From the NCBI RefSeq assembly GCF_015354575.1, contig NZ_JACAFQ010000027.1, positions 1 through 63,288 of the forward strand: 63,288 bases of DNA, in the 5' to 3' direction. This document shows positions 36,109-43,248 of this stretch, in pieces (the first letter of the stretch is position 1; each line of letters starts with the position of its first letter). The notes beneath the pieces are model-generated. The model searched no databases, was not told the DNA's origin, and was given only the letters and a program-made list of their open reading frames with translations. Both the position numbers and the translations under genes were made by a program. The DNA is from Pseudomonas sp. UFMG81. Its GTDB lineage: Bacteria; Pseudomonadota; Gammaproteobacteria; Pseudomonadales; Pseudomonadaceae.

Positions 36109-37848
36109 ATGTTCGAGAACAACCATAAACGGCGACATTTGACCCTGGCCGCATTGTTGGTGCTGGTCGGTGTGCACGGCACGGCCTGGGCAGACCAGTA
36201 CGAGGACGCGGCAAAGAAATGGATCGGCAGCGAATTCAAGCCCTCGACCCTGACCCCGGAGCAGCAACTTGAAGAACTCAAGTGGTTCATCAAGGCCGCC
36301 GAGCCGTTCCGTGGGATGAAGATCAACGTGGTGTCGGAAACCATCACCACCCACGAGTATGAGTCCAAGGTACTGGCCAAGGCCTTTACCGAGATCACCG
36401 GCATCCAGCTGACCCACGACCTGCTGCAGGAAGGCGATGTGGTGGAAAAGCTGCAGACGCAGATGCAGTCGGACAAGAACATCTATGACGGCTGGGTCAA
36501 CGATTCTGATTTGATTGGTACGCACTTTCGTTATGGCAAGGTGGAATCCATCACTGACCTGATGGCCAATGAGGGCAAGAACTACACCTCGCCCACGCTG
36601 GACCTCAAGGACTTCATTGGCATCTCCTTCACCACCGCACCGGACGGCAAGGTTTATCAGTTGCCTGACCAGCAGTTCGCCAACTTGTACTGGTTCCGCG
36701 CCGACTGGTTCGAGCGCCCGGACCTGAAAGCCAAGTTCAAGGCGAAATACGGCTACGAGCTGGGTGTGCCGGTGAACTGGTCGGCCTACGAGGATATCGC
36801 CAAGTTCTTCAGCGAAGACGTCAAGGAAATCGACGGCAAGCGCGTCTATGGCCACATGGACTACGGCAAGAAGGACCCGTCGCTGGGCTGGCGCTTCACC
36901 GACGCCTGGTTCTCCATGGCCGGGGGCGGCGACAAAGGCCTGCCCAACGGCCTGCCGGTGGACGAGTGGGGTATCCGCGTGGAGGACTGCCACCCGGTGG
37001 GCTCCAGCGTGACCCGCGGTGGCGACACCAACGGCCCGGCGGCGGTGTTCGCCACGCAGAAGTACGTGGACTGGATGCGTGCCTACGCGCCCAAGGAAGC
37101 CCAGGGCATGACCTTCTCCGAGGCGGGGCCGGTGCCGGCCCAGGGCAATATCGCCCAGCAGATCTTCTGGTACACCGCGTTCACCGCCGACATGACCAAG
37201 CCCGGGCTGCCGGTGGTCAACGCCGACGGCACTCCCAAGTGGCGCATGGCGCCATCGCCCAAGGGGCCGTATTGGGAGGAGGGGATGAAGCTGGGTTACC
37301 AGGACACCGGCTCCTGGACCTTCTTCAAGTCCACCCCTGAAAAGCAGCGCCTGGCGGCCTGGCTGTACGCCCAGTTCGTCACCTCCAAGACCGTGTCGCT
37401 GAAGAAGACCGTGGTCGGGCTGACGCCGATCCGCGAGTCGGACATCAACTCCCAGGCCATGACCGACCTTGCGCCCAAGCTTGGTGGGCTGGTGGAGTTC
37501 TACAGAAGCCCGGCGCGGGTGCAGTGGACCCCCACCGGCACCAACGTGCCGGACTATCCGCGCCTGGCGCAGCTGTGGTGGAGCCATATCGCCGAGGTGG
37601 CCAGTGGCGAGAAGACCCCGCAGCAGGCGCTGGACGGGCTGGCGCGGGACCAGGACAAGATGATGGAACGGCTGCAGCGTTCCAACGCCCAGGCCACCTG
37701 CGCACCGAAGCTCAACCCGGAGCGCGATGCCCAGTACTGGTTCGACCAGCCCGGGGCGCCGAAGCCGAAGCTGGCCAACGAGAAGCCCAAGGGCGAGACG
37801 GTCAGCTACAACGAGCTGCTCAAGTCGTGGGAGGCGGCGCGCAAGTGA
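36109..37848 (+). CDS. glycerol-type ABC transporter periplasmic binding protein (GlpV-like)
   Basis: This 579-residue protein is much larger than sugar-binding proteins in general, as is known for GlpV. A signal peptide (MFENNHKRRHLTLAALLVLV, cut after AWA near residue 28) is followed by a class-I-type binding fold. Motifs include ITGIQLTHDLLQEGDVVEKL and DWFERPDLKAKFKAKYGYEL, found in the GlpV/extracellular-solute-binding group. The ATG at 36109 follows GGAG at 7 bases. It ends the operon. In Rhizobium the GlpV system takes up glycerol, so glycerol or a related polyol is the expected ligand. Confidence 0.86.
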   Translation: MFENNHKRRHLTLAALLVLVGVHGTAWADQYEDAAKKWIGSEFKPSTLTPEQQLEELKWFIKAAEPFRGMKINVVSETITTHEYESKVLAKAFTEITGIQLTHDLLQEGDVVEKLQTQMQSDKNIYDGWVNDSDLIGTHFRYGKVESITDLMANEGKNYTSPTLDLKDFIGISFTTAPDGKVYQLPDQQFANLYWFRADWFERPDLKAKFKAKYGYELGVPVNWSAYEDIAKFFSEDVKEIDGKRVYGHMDYGKKDPSLGWRFTDAWFSMAGGGDKGLPNGLPVDEWGIRVEDCHPVGSSVTRGGDTNGPAAVFATQKYVDWMRAYAPKEAQGMTFSEAGPVPAQGNIAQQIFWYTAFTADMTKPGLPVVNADGTPKWRMAPSPKGPYWEEGMKLGYQDTGSWTFFKSTPEKQRLAAWLYAQFVTSKTVSLKKTVVGLTPIRESDINSQAMTDLAPKLGGLVEFYRSPARVQWTPTGTNVPDYPRLAQLWWSHIAEVASGEKTPQQALDGLARDQDKMMERLQRSNAQATCAPKLNPERDAQYWFDQPGAPKPKLANEKPKGETVSYNELLKSWEAARK

Positions 37849-37870
37849 TTGGCTGAAGACCGGGTTGACC

Positions 37871-37960
37871 CTATCGCCGGCAAGCCGGCTCCCACAGGAA
37901 CCGCACTGTACTTGAAGGCTCTGCAAAACCTGTGGGAGCGGGCTTGCCCGCGAAGAGGCC
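37871..37960. repeat. two REP units after the glycerol operon
   Basis: CTATCGCCGGCAAGCCGGCT followed by CCCACAGG and, facing it, TGTGGGAGCGGGCTTGCCCG followed by CGAAGAGGCC. They separate the operon from folD, which is on the opposite strand. Confidence 0.75.
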
Positions 37961-37987
37961 AATGCAGCGAATACAAAACCACCCGGC

Positions 37988-38016
37988 AAAAAAAACGGCA
38001 CCTGCCAGAGGTGCCG
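37988..38016 (-). terminator. rho-independent terminator of folD
   Basis: On the minus strand an 8-bp stem (38016-38009 with 38003-37996) is followed by a run of eight T residues. It begins 18 bases past the folD stop codon. Confidence 0.85.
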
Positions 38017-38034
38017 TCTTCATTTCACACTGTC

Positions 38035-38889
38035 TTACTTGTGCAACGCTTCAGCCGCATACAGCGTGTTTTCCAGCAGGCAGGCGCGGGTCATCGGGCC
38101 GACGCCGCCCGGTACCGGGGTGATCCAGCCGGCGCGGGGCAGGGCGGTCTCGTAGACCACGTCGCCGACCAGCTTGCCGTCTTCCTGGCGGTTGATGCCG
38201 ACGTCGATGACGATCGCGCCTTCCTTGACCCACTCACCCTTGACCAGGCCCGGCTTGCCGGCGGCGACCACCAGCAGGTCGGCACGGCCGACGTGGCCGG
38301 CCAGGTCCTTGGTGAAGCGGTGGCAGACGGTGACGGTGCAACCGGCCAGCAGCAACTCCATGGCCATCGGGCGGCCGACGATGTTGGAGGCGCCGACGAT
38401 CACCGCGTTCATGCCGTACAGGTCCTGGCCGGTGCTTTCCAGCAGGGTGATGATGCCTTTCGGGGTGCATGGGCGCAGCAACGGGATGCGTTGTGCCAGG
38501 CGGCCGATGTTGTACGGGTGGAAGCCATCGACGTCTTTGTCCGGGCGAATGCGCTCGAGCAGCAGCGAAGCATCCAGGTGCTCCGGCAGTGGCAGCTGCA
38601 GCAGGATGCCATCGACGGCCGGGTCGTCGTTCAGGCGGTCGATCAGGTCGGTCAGGGCTTGCTGCGTGGTATCGCTGGGCAGGTCGAACGCTTGCGAGAT
38701 GAAGCCGACCTCTTCACAGTCCTTGCGCTTGTGCGAGACATAGACTTGGGAGGCGGGGTCGGTACCGACCAGGATCACCGCCAGGCCTGGCGTACGCAGG
38801 CCCTGCTGGCGGCGTTCGGCGACACGTTGGGCGATCTGCTTGCGCAGGTTGGCGGCGATCGCCTTGCCATCGATCAGGTGTGCAGTCAT
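38035..38889 (-). CDS. folD: bifunctional methylenetetrahydrofolate dehydrogenase/cyclohydrolase
   Basis: This 284-residue FolD oxidises methylene-THF to methenyl-THF with NADP+ and then hydrolyses it to formyl-THF, feeding purine and Met-tRNA formylation. YVSHKRKDCEEVGF contains the catalytic lysine region, IVGASNIVGRPMA is the NADP-binding loop, and PGGVGPMTRACLLENT is the conserved C-terminus. The ATG at 38889 was chosen over 38949 because it gives the usual length and start MTAHLIDG. It is monocistronic with a strong terminator and lies next to the tRNA cluster, as in other pseudomonads. Confidence 0.95.
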   Translation of the reverse strand: MTAHLIDGKAIAANLRKQIAQRVAERRQQGLRTPGLAVILVGTDPASQVYVSHKRKDCEEVGFISQAFDLPSDTTQQALTDLIDRLNDDPAVDGILLQLPLPEHLDASLLLERIRPDKDVDGFHPYNIGRLAQRIPLLRPCTPKGIITLLESTGQDLYGMNAVIVGASNIVGRPMAMELLLAGCTVTVCHRFTKDLAGHVGRADLLVVAAGKPGLVKGEWVKEGAIVIDVGINRQEDGKLVGDVVYETALPRAGWITPVPGGVGPMTRACLLENTLYAAEALHK

Positions 38890-39024
38890 AGACGCGTGAT
38901 TAACCATCGAGAAGGGAACATATAAGAAGCGCGCATTCTCGCACGACACGGCGCAAGGGCAAAGGCGCGTGGTCGGGCAAATCCCCTAAGCCCTTCAATA
39001 ATTTAAATTTTTTATAGAAAGGTG

Positions 39025-39053
39025 TTGACGGGTTGTAGGGCCGACTATAAGAT
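39025..39053 (+). promoter_or_regulatory. promoter of the tRNA cluster
   Basis: TTGACG, a 17-base spacer and TAAGAT lie about 90 bases before the first tRNA. The discriminator (GATTCGCCGC region) is GC-rich, as in stringently controlled stable-RNA promoters. TATAAG with a 15-base spacer is a less likely reading. Confidence 0.6.
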
Positions 39054-39142
39054 TCGCCGCACTTGTCGGGCACTGCCTGGCACGGGTTGGCAAGGCCGGG
39101 CAGAATAAGCGGTTCGTTTGTTCGGTCAGGCTGGTAGCTTAA

Positions 39143-39219
39143 GCGCCCGTAGCTCAGCTGGATAGAGCATCCGCCTTCTAAGCGGATGGTCGCAGGTTCG
39201 AGTCCTGCCGGGTGCGCCA
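39143..39219 (+). tRNA. tRNA-Arg (anticodon TCT)
   Basis: A 77-base cloverleaf: acceptor GCGCCCG pairs with CGGGTGC with one G-T wobble, the anticodon loop is CTTCTAA with TCT, the T arm contains GGTTCGAGTCC, and CCA is encoded. It is the first of four tRNAs that start a cluster downstream of folD. Confidence 0.97.
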
Positions 39220-39253
39220 TTAGGCCTGGGCAAGTACGCAGTAGCGCATTATG

Positions 39254-39329
39254 GTGGGCGTAGCTCAGTTGGTAGAGCGCCGGATTGTGATTCCGGTTGT
39301 CGTGGGTTCGATTCCCATCGTCCACCCCA
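39254..39329 (+). tRNA. tRNA-His (anticodon GTG), first copy
   Basis: A 76-base cloverleaf with acceptor GTGGGCG/CGTCCAC, anticodon GTG in the loop TTGTGAT, T arm GGTTCGATTCC and encoded CCA. The preceding base is G, the G-1 needed by histidyl-tRNA synthetase, paired with discriminator C. It is identical to the copy at 39509. Confidence 0.97.
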
Positions 39330-39339
39330 GATTCTGCAG

Positions 39340-39373
39340 AGGCGCCTCGATTGAATGATCCGGCGCCTTTGTT
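39340..39373 (+). terminator. hairpin after the first tRNA-His
   Basis: AGGCGCC at 39340-39346 pairs with GGCGCCT at 39362-39368, followed by TTGTTTTT. Its position between tRNAs suggests partial termination or a processing site. Confidence 0.55.
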
Positions 39374-39385
39374 TTTGAGTTGCAT

Positions 39386-39470
39386 GCGGACGTGGTGAAA
39401 TTGGTAGACACACTGGATTTAGGTTCCAGCGGCGCAAGCTGTAAGAGTTCGAGTCTCTTCGTCCGCACCA
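39386..39470 (+). tRNA. tRNA-Leu (anticodon TAG)
   Basis: An 85-base class II tRNA with acceptor GCGGACG/CGTCCGC, anticodon loop TTTAGGT with TAG (CUA/CUN reader), a long variable arm (GCGGCGCAAGCTGT region) and encoded CCA. It lies between the two tRNA-His copies. Confidence 0.95.
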
Positions 39471-39508
39471 TGTTTCTGTAAGGTTGTACAACGTAGCACC
39501 GCATTATG

Positions 39509-39584
39509 GTGGGCGTAGCTCAGTTGGTAGAGCGCCGGATTGTGATTCCGGTTGTCGTGGGTTCGATTCCCATCGTCCACCCCA
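39509..39584 (+). tRNA. tRNA-His (anticodon GTG), second copy
   Basis: The 76 bases are identical to the copy at 39254, and the seven bases upstream (GCATTAT) also match. This points to tandem duplication of the tRNA-His unit around tRNA-Leu. Confidence 0.97.
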
Positions 39585-39594
39585 TATTTGTAAA

Positions 39595-39626
39595 AGGCGC
39601 CTGATCGTAAGATCAGGCGCCTTTTT
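39595..39626 (+). terminator. rho-independent terminator of the tRNA cluster
   Basis: A perfect 12-bp stem (AGGCGCCTGATC, loop GTAA, GATCAGGCGCCT) is followed by TTTT. The first seven bases are the same as in the hairpin after the first tRNA-His. Confidence 0.9.
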
Positions 39627-39681
39627 GCTTTTGCGGCGGCTGAAATTGGCCTGTGCCGATGAGTTGTGGCGCAGGCCTTGC

Positions 39682-39691
39682 GGGGGGGGGG
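39682..39691. repeat. homopolymer of ten G
   Basis: Ten consecutive G lie about 100 bases upstream of the HD-domain gene start. Such runs are prone to length change by slippage or assembly error. Confidence 0.9.
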
Positions 39692-39793
39692 CTGGATTGC
39701 CAGCGATCAGGCAGTCCAGATAGTGCTCCCGCAGCACATGGCGGCCAGGAGGGCTACTATCATGCGCTTGCGATGGGCTCAGGAGCATGGAGT

Positions 39794-40366
39794 ATGAGTA
39801 TGGATACTGTTGTCTCGGGCCAATACTCGGCTTTGCAGGTGCTTCGGGTGGCCATGGAGGGGTGTGCGACAGTCAGGCTCAGTGATGGGGTGAGCGTGCT
39901 GCAGCACTCGCTATGGGCTGCCCATCAGGCCTTGAGTGCCAATTGCAGTGGCGCGATCATCGTGGCTGCGTTGTTTCATGATATCGGGCACTTTGTGTGC
40001 GCCGGGGATCCTGAGTTGGCGGGTTACCACCGGGATCGCGAGCACGCCGCCCTGGGGGCTGCCTGGCTTGGGCGCTGGTTCGGGCCGTCGGTGTGTGCGC
40101 CGGTGGCGATGCATGTCGACGCCAAGCGCTACCTGGCGACAGTGGATGAGTCGTATCGGCTGCAGCTGGGGGCGGGGTCGTTGCAAAGCCTGGAAAACCA
40201 GGGCGGCTTGATGTCCGGCGCCGAGCTTCGGGCCTTCCGGGTGCTCGAGCATTTTGACGGTGCGCTGGCAGTCAGGCGTTTCGATGATGCGCCCTACCAC
40301 GGTGGAGCGCTTGCCCCCTATGCCTGCTATGAGCGCGTCGTGGCCGCCTCGATGATGGCCATCTAG
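39794..40366 (+). CDS. HD-domain phosphohydrolase/oxygenase-like protein (PhnZ-like group)
   Basis: This 190-residue HD-domain protein has the metal-binding signature LFHDIGHF near residue 60, then EHAALGAAWL, CAPVAMHVDAKRYL and a C-terminal GAELRAFRVLEHFDGALAVR helix. The layout recalls the PhnZ group of mixed-valent diiron oxygenases, but the partner PhnY and any phosphonate gene are missing, so function stays open. The start could be the ATG at 39794, with AGGAG 8 bases upstream, or two codons later. Codon use is less GC-rich than that of the neighbours. It lies directly after the tRNA cluster. Confidence 0.72.
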   Translation: MSMDTVVSGQYSALQVLRVAMEGCATVRLSDGVSVLQHSLWAAHQALSANCSGAIIVAALFHDIGHFVCAGDPELAGYHRDREHAALGAAWLGRWFGPSVCAPVAMHVDAKRYLATVDESYRLQLGAGSLQSLENQGGLMSGAELRAFRVLEHFDGALAVRRFDDAPYHGGALAPYACYERVVAASMMAI

Positions 40367-40460
40367 GGCTTCGTTGCCCTCTGGTGGGTTTGCGCTAAAA
40401 GCTGATAGATTTCAGCCGGTTGACCGTCCGGCTAAGTGAGCTGGCAGAGGAATGCCGTAA

Positions 40461-40760
40461 ATGATCGCTAAAGAAGCGCGCCAGGCCTTGGCGCTGCAAC
40501 GTTTCGCCGAAGCCAATCCCCAGTTGCTCGAGGAAATCCGCGAGCTGGATCCGCGCGAGCAGGCGCAGCAGATCGAGTGGGCATTCGAAGATGCTGCCGA
40601 TGAGCAGGGTATCCAGCCCTGGGAGTTGGCCTTGCAGTTGATCGCAGAGTCGCCTGAGCAGTTGCAAACCATGCGCCTGGAGACTCACCGTGAGGTGGCC
40701 GAGGCGCTGGGGATGGAGTGGGAAGAGTATTGCCAGTTCAATGAGATTGAGCCGGAGTAG
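40461..40760 (+). CDS. DUF6388-type small helical protein
   Basis: This 99-residue acidic, probably all-helical cytoplasmic protein is of a family (DUF6388 by recall) common in Pseudomonas and of unknown function. The sequence has repeated Glu/Gln/Leu helices (FAEANPQLLEEIRELDPREQ, then GIQPWELALQLIAESPEQLQ) and ends in an acidic tail. The start ATG is preceded by GAGGAATG. It is monocistronic between the HD-domain gene and the tig promoter region. Confidence 0.7.
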   Translation: MIAKEARQALALQRFAEANPQLLEEIRELDPREQAQQIEWAFEDAADEQGIQPWELALQLIAESPEQLQTMRLETHREVAEALGMEWEEYCQFNEIEPE

Positions 40761-41093
40761 GGGGTTCGGGTTTTTTGGCGGGTTGTCGAGTGAGACCTGG
40801 CACCTGCAAGCCTTCACTCGATCCCCCTTGAAATCCCACACAAAAATCCCATATCGCAACTATCAGCTGTTTGTTTGACAAGGTTTTACAATCGCGCGGC
40901 TCAAGAAGGCCTGCGCGGTCACCGTTTAAACAGGCTCGACGCCACGGCGGGCGGGTCTTACAAGGAAATCGACCGGCGTGTGACGCCGACCTCCAGGGTG
41001 GGGTGACTTCTGCTGCATGAGTCACTAGAATGCTTGCCCTTGATTCTGGAGTCGGGTTACCGCCGGCTAACGTCTGTGCAACGAGGAATATCC
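40761..41093. other. leader gap upstream of tig with a promoter candidate
   Basis: No gene is visible. GTGACT (41003-41008), a 17-base spacer and TAGAAT (41026-41031) form a plausible sigma-70 promoter about 55 bases before the tig ATG. A TGACT...AGTCA palindrome overlaps the -35 region. Confidence 0.5.
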
Positions 41094-42407
41094 ATGCAAG
41101 TTTCTGTTGAAAACACTTCCGCTCTCGAGCGCCGCATGACCATCGCCGTTCCGGCCGAGCGCGTCGAGAACGAAGTCAACAAGCGTCTGCAGCAGACTGC
41201 CAAGCGCGCCAAGGTTGCCGGCTTCCGCCCAGGCAAGGTGCCAATGAGCGTGATCCGCCAGCGTTTTGAAGCCGATGCCCGTCAGGAAGCCTTCGGTGAC
41301 CTGGTTCAGGCTTCCTTCTACGAAGCCATCGTCGAGCAGAAGCTGAACCCGGCTGGCGCCCCTGCCGTCGAGCCGAAATCGTTCGAAAAAGGCAAGGACC
41401 TCGAGTTCGTCGCCATCTTCGAAGTCTTCCCCGAGTTCACCGTTTCCGGCCTCGAGTCGATCAGCGTCGAGCGCCTGAGCGCCGAAGTGGCTGACGCCGA
41501 CCTGGACAACATGCTGGAAGTGCTGCGCAAGCAGAACACCCGCTTCGAGGCCGTCGAGCGCGCCGCGCAGAACGACGACCAGGTCAACATCGATTTCGTC
41601 GGCAAGGTCGACGGTGAAGTGTTCGCCGGTGGTTCGGCCAAGGGCACCCAGCTGGTACTGGGTTCCGGCCGCATGATCCCAGGCTTCGAAGACGGTCTGG
41701 TTGGCGCCAAGGCCGGTGAAGAGCGCGTTGTCAGCGTGACCTTCCCCGAGGACTACCAGAACCTGGACCTGGCTGGCAAAGCCGCCGAGTTCACCATCAC
41801 CGTCAACAGCGTGTCGGCCCCTGTGCTGCCTGAGCTGAACGAAGCCTTCTTCGCTCAGTTCGGCATCAAGGAATCCACGCTTGAAGGTTTCCGCGCCGAA
41901 GTTCGCAAGAACATGGAGCGTGAGCTGCGCCAGGCCATCAAGGCCAAGGTCAAGAACCAGGTCATGGACGGTCTGCTGGACGCCAACCCGATCGAAGTGC
42001 CAAAGGCCCTGCTGGAGAACGAAGTCAACCGTCTGCGCGTGCAGGCCGTTCAGCAGTTCGGTGGCAACATCATGCCTGAGCAACTGCCGGCCGAGCTGTT
42101 CGAAGAGCAAGCCAAGCGCCGTGTGGTGCTGGGCCTGATCGTCGCCGAAGTGGTCAAGCAGTTCGACCTGAAGCCAGACGACGCCAAGGTTCGCGAAGTG
42201 ATCGAGGAAATGGCTTCGGCTTACCAAGAGCCAGAGCAGGTCATCGCCTGGTACTACAAGAACGACCAGCAACTGAACGAAGTGCGTTCGGTTGTACTGG
42301 AAGAGCAAGTTGTAGATACTGTCCTGCAGAAAGCGACTGTGACCGACAAATCGGTCTCGTACGAAGAAGCCGTCAAACCAGCCCAGGCTCCTGCCGCCGC
42401 TGAGTAA
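41094..42407 (+). CDS. tig: trigger factor
   Basis: This 437-residue trigger factor is the ribosome-bound chaperone and peptidyl-prolyl isomerase that meets nascent chains. The N-terminal ribosome-binding loop GFRPGKVPMSVI is present at about 43-54. The FKBP domain follows at about 155-240 (QVNIDFVGKVDGEVFAGG, GRMIPGFEDGLVGAKAGEE), and a helical C-terminal chaperone domain from about 250. The ATG at 41094 follows GAGGAAT. It starts the classic tig-clpP-clpX-lon block. Confidence 0.96.
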   Translation: MQVSVENTSALERRMTIAVPAERVENEVNKRLQQTAKRAKVAGFRPGKVPMSVIRQRFEADARQEAFGDLVQASFYEAIVEQKLNPAGAPAVEPKSFEKGKDLEFVAIFEVFPEFTVSGLESISVERLSAEVADADLDNMLEVLRKQNTRFEAVERAAQNDDQVNIDFVGKVDGEVFAGGSAKGTQLVLGSGRMIPGFEDGLVGAKAGEERVVSVTFPEDYQNLDLAGKAAEFTITVNSVSAPVLPELNEAFFAQFGIKESTLEGFRAEVRKNMERELRQAIKAKVKNQVMDGLLDANPIEVPKALLENEVNRLRVQAVQQFGGNIMPEQLPAELFEEQAKRRVVLGLIVAEVVKQFDLKPDDAKVREVIEEMASAYQEPEQVIAWYYKNDQQLNEVRSVVLEEQVVDTVLQKATVTDKSVSYEEAVKPAQAPAAAE

Positions 42408-42431
42408 CAGGCTACTCTCGTAGGAAACCCC

Positions 42432-42459
42432 CACAAGCCAGCCTTCGCGCTGGCTTGTG
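42432..42459 (+). terminator. hairpin between tig and clpP
   Basis: An 11-bp stem (CACAAGCCAGC with GCTGGCTTGTG) has a six-base loop and a short, mixed T-containing tail. It may give partial termination. Confidence 0.6.
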
Positions 42460-42498
42460 TGTATTCAAGCCATGACTATTTGGGAGTGAGTGCAGGAC

Positions 42499-43140
42499 AT
42501 GTCCCGCAATTCTTATATTCAGCAGAGCTCTGACATCCAGGCCGCAGGCGGCCTGGTCCCGATGGTTATCGAGCAGTCCGCCCGTGGCGAACGTGCCTAC
42601 GACATCTACTCGCGCCTCTTGAAGGAGCGGGTGATCTTCCTGGTCGGCCCTGTAGAGGACTACATGGCCAACCTGGTGGTGGCGCAACTGCTGTTCCTTG
42701 AGGCGGAAAACCCGGACAAGGATATCCATCTGTACATCAACTCGCCGGGTGGTTCGGTAACTGCCGGCATGTCGATCTACGACACCATGCAGTTCATCAA
42801 ACCGGACGTCTCGACCATCTGCATCGGCCAGGCCTGCAGCATGGGCGCCTTCCTGCTGGCGGCCGGTGCCGCTGGCAAGCGCCACTGCCTGCCGAACTCG
42901 CGGGTGATGATTCACCAGCCGCTCGGCGGCTTCCAGGGCCAGGCGACCGACATCGAGATCCACGCCCAGGAAATCCTCAACATCAAGGCGCGCCTGAACG
43001 AGCTGCTGGCCCATCACACCGGCCAGCCGCTGGAAACCATCAAGCGCGACACCGAGCGTGACAACTTCATGAGCGCTGCGCGCGCGGCCGAGTACGGCCT
43101 GATCGACTCGGTCTACGACAAGCGGCAACTGGCATCCTGA
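42499..43140 (+). CDS. clpP: ATP-dependent Clp protease proteolytic subunit
   Basis: This 213-residue serine protease forms a double heptamer and degrades substrates fed by ClpX or ClpA. The triad is Ser114 (GQACSMGAF), His139 (VMIHQPLGG) and Asp188 (ERDNFMS). The N-terminal peptide MSRNSYIQQSSDIQAAGGLV contains the expected propeptide and axial loop residues. A GTG three codons upstream is also in frame, but the ATG at 42499 matches the known Pseudomonas start. Confidence 0.96.
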   Translation: MSRNSYIQQSSDIQAAGGLVPMVIEQSARGERAYDIYSRLLKERVIFLVGPVEDYMANLVVAQLLFLEAENPDKDIHLYINSPGGSVTAGMSIYDTMQFIKPDVSTICIGQACSMGAFLLAAGAAGKRHCLPNSRVMIHQPLGGFQGQATDIEIHAQEILNIKARLNELLAHHTGQPLETIKRDTERDNFMSAARAAEYGLIDSVYDKRQLAS

Positions 43141-43154
43141 AGCAATGCGCCAGA

Positions 43155-43183
43155 GCGGGTGGGCGTACAGTGCGCCCGCCCGC
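43155..43183 (+). terminator. GC-rich hairpin between clpP and clpX
   Basis: An 11-bp stem (GCGGGTGGGCG with CGCCCGCCCGC, one G-T pair) and a seven-base loop lack a T tract. It could stabilise the clpP message or slow transcription. Confidence 0.5.
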
Positions 43184-43248
43184 GGACTTGAAAAAGCCTG
43201 CGATTGCCTTCATCTTGTGTTTCAAGCCTACCGGATTGGATCGATCGA

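Noticed and set aside
39249..39504. small minus-strand open frames over the tRNA genes
   Set aside because: They are antisense to well-formed tRNAs and have duplicate sequences because the tRNA-His genes are duplicated.
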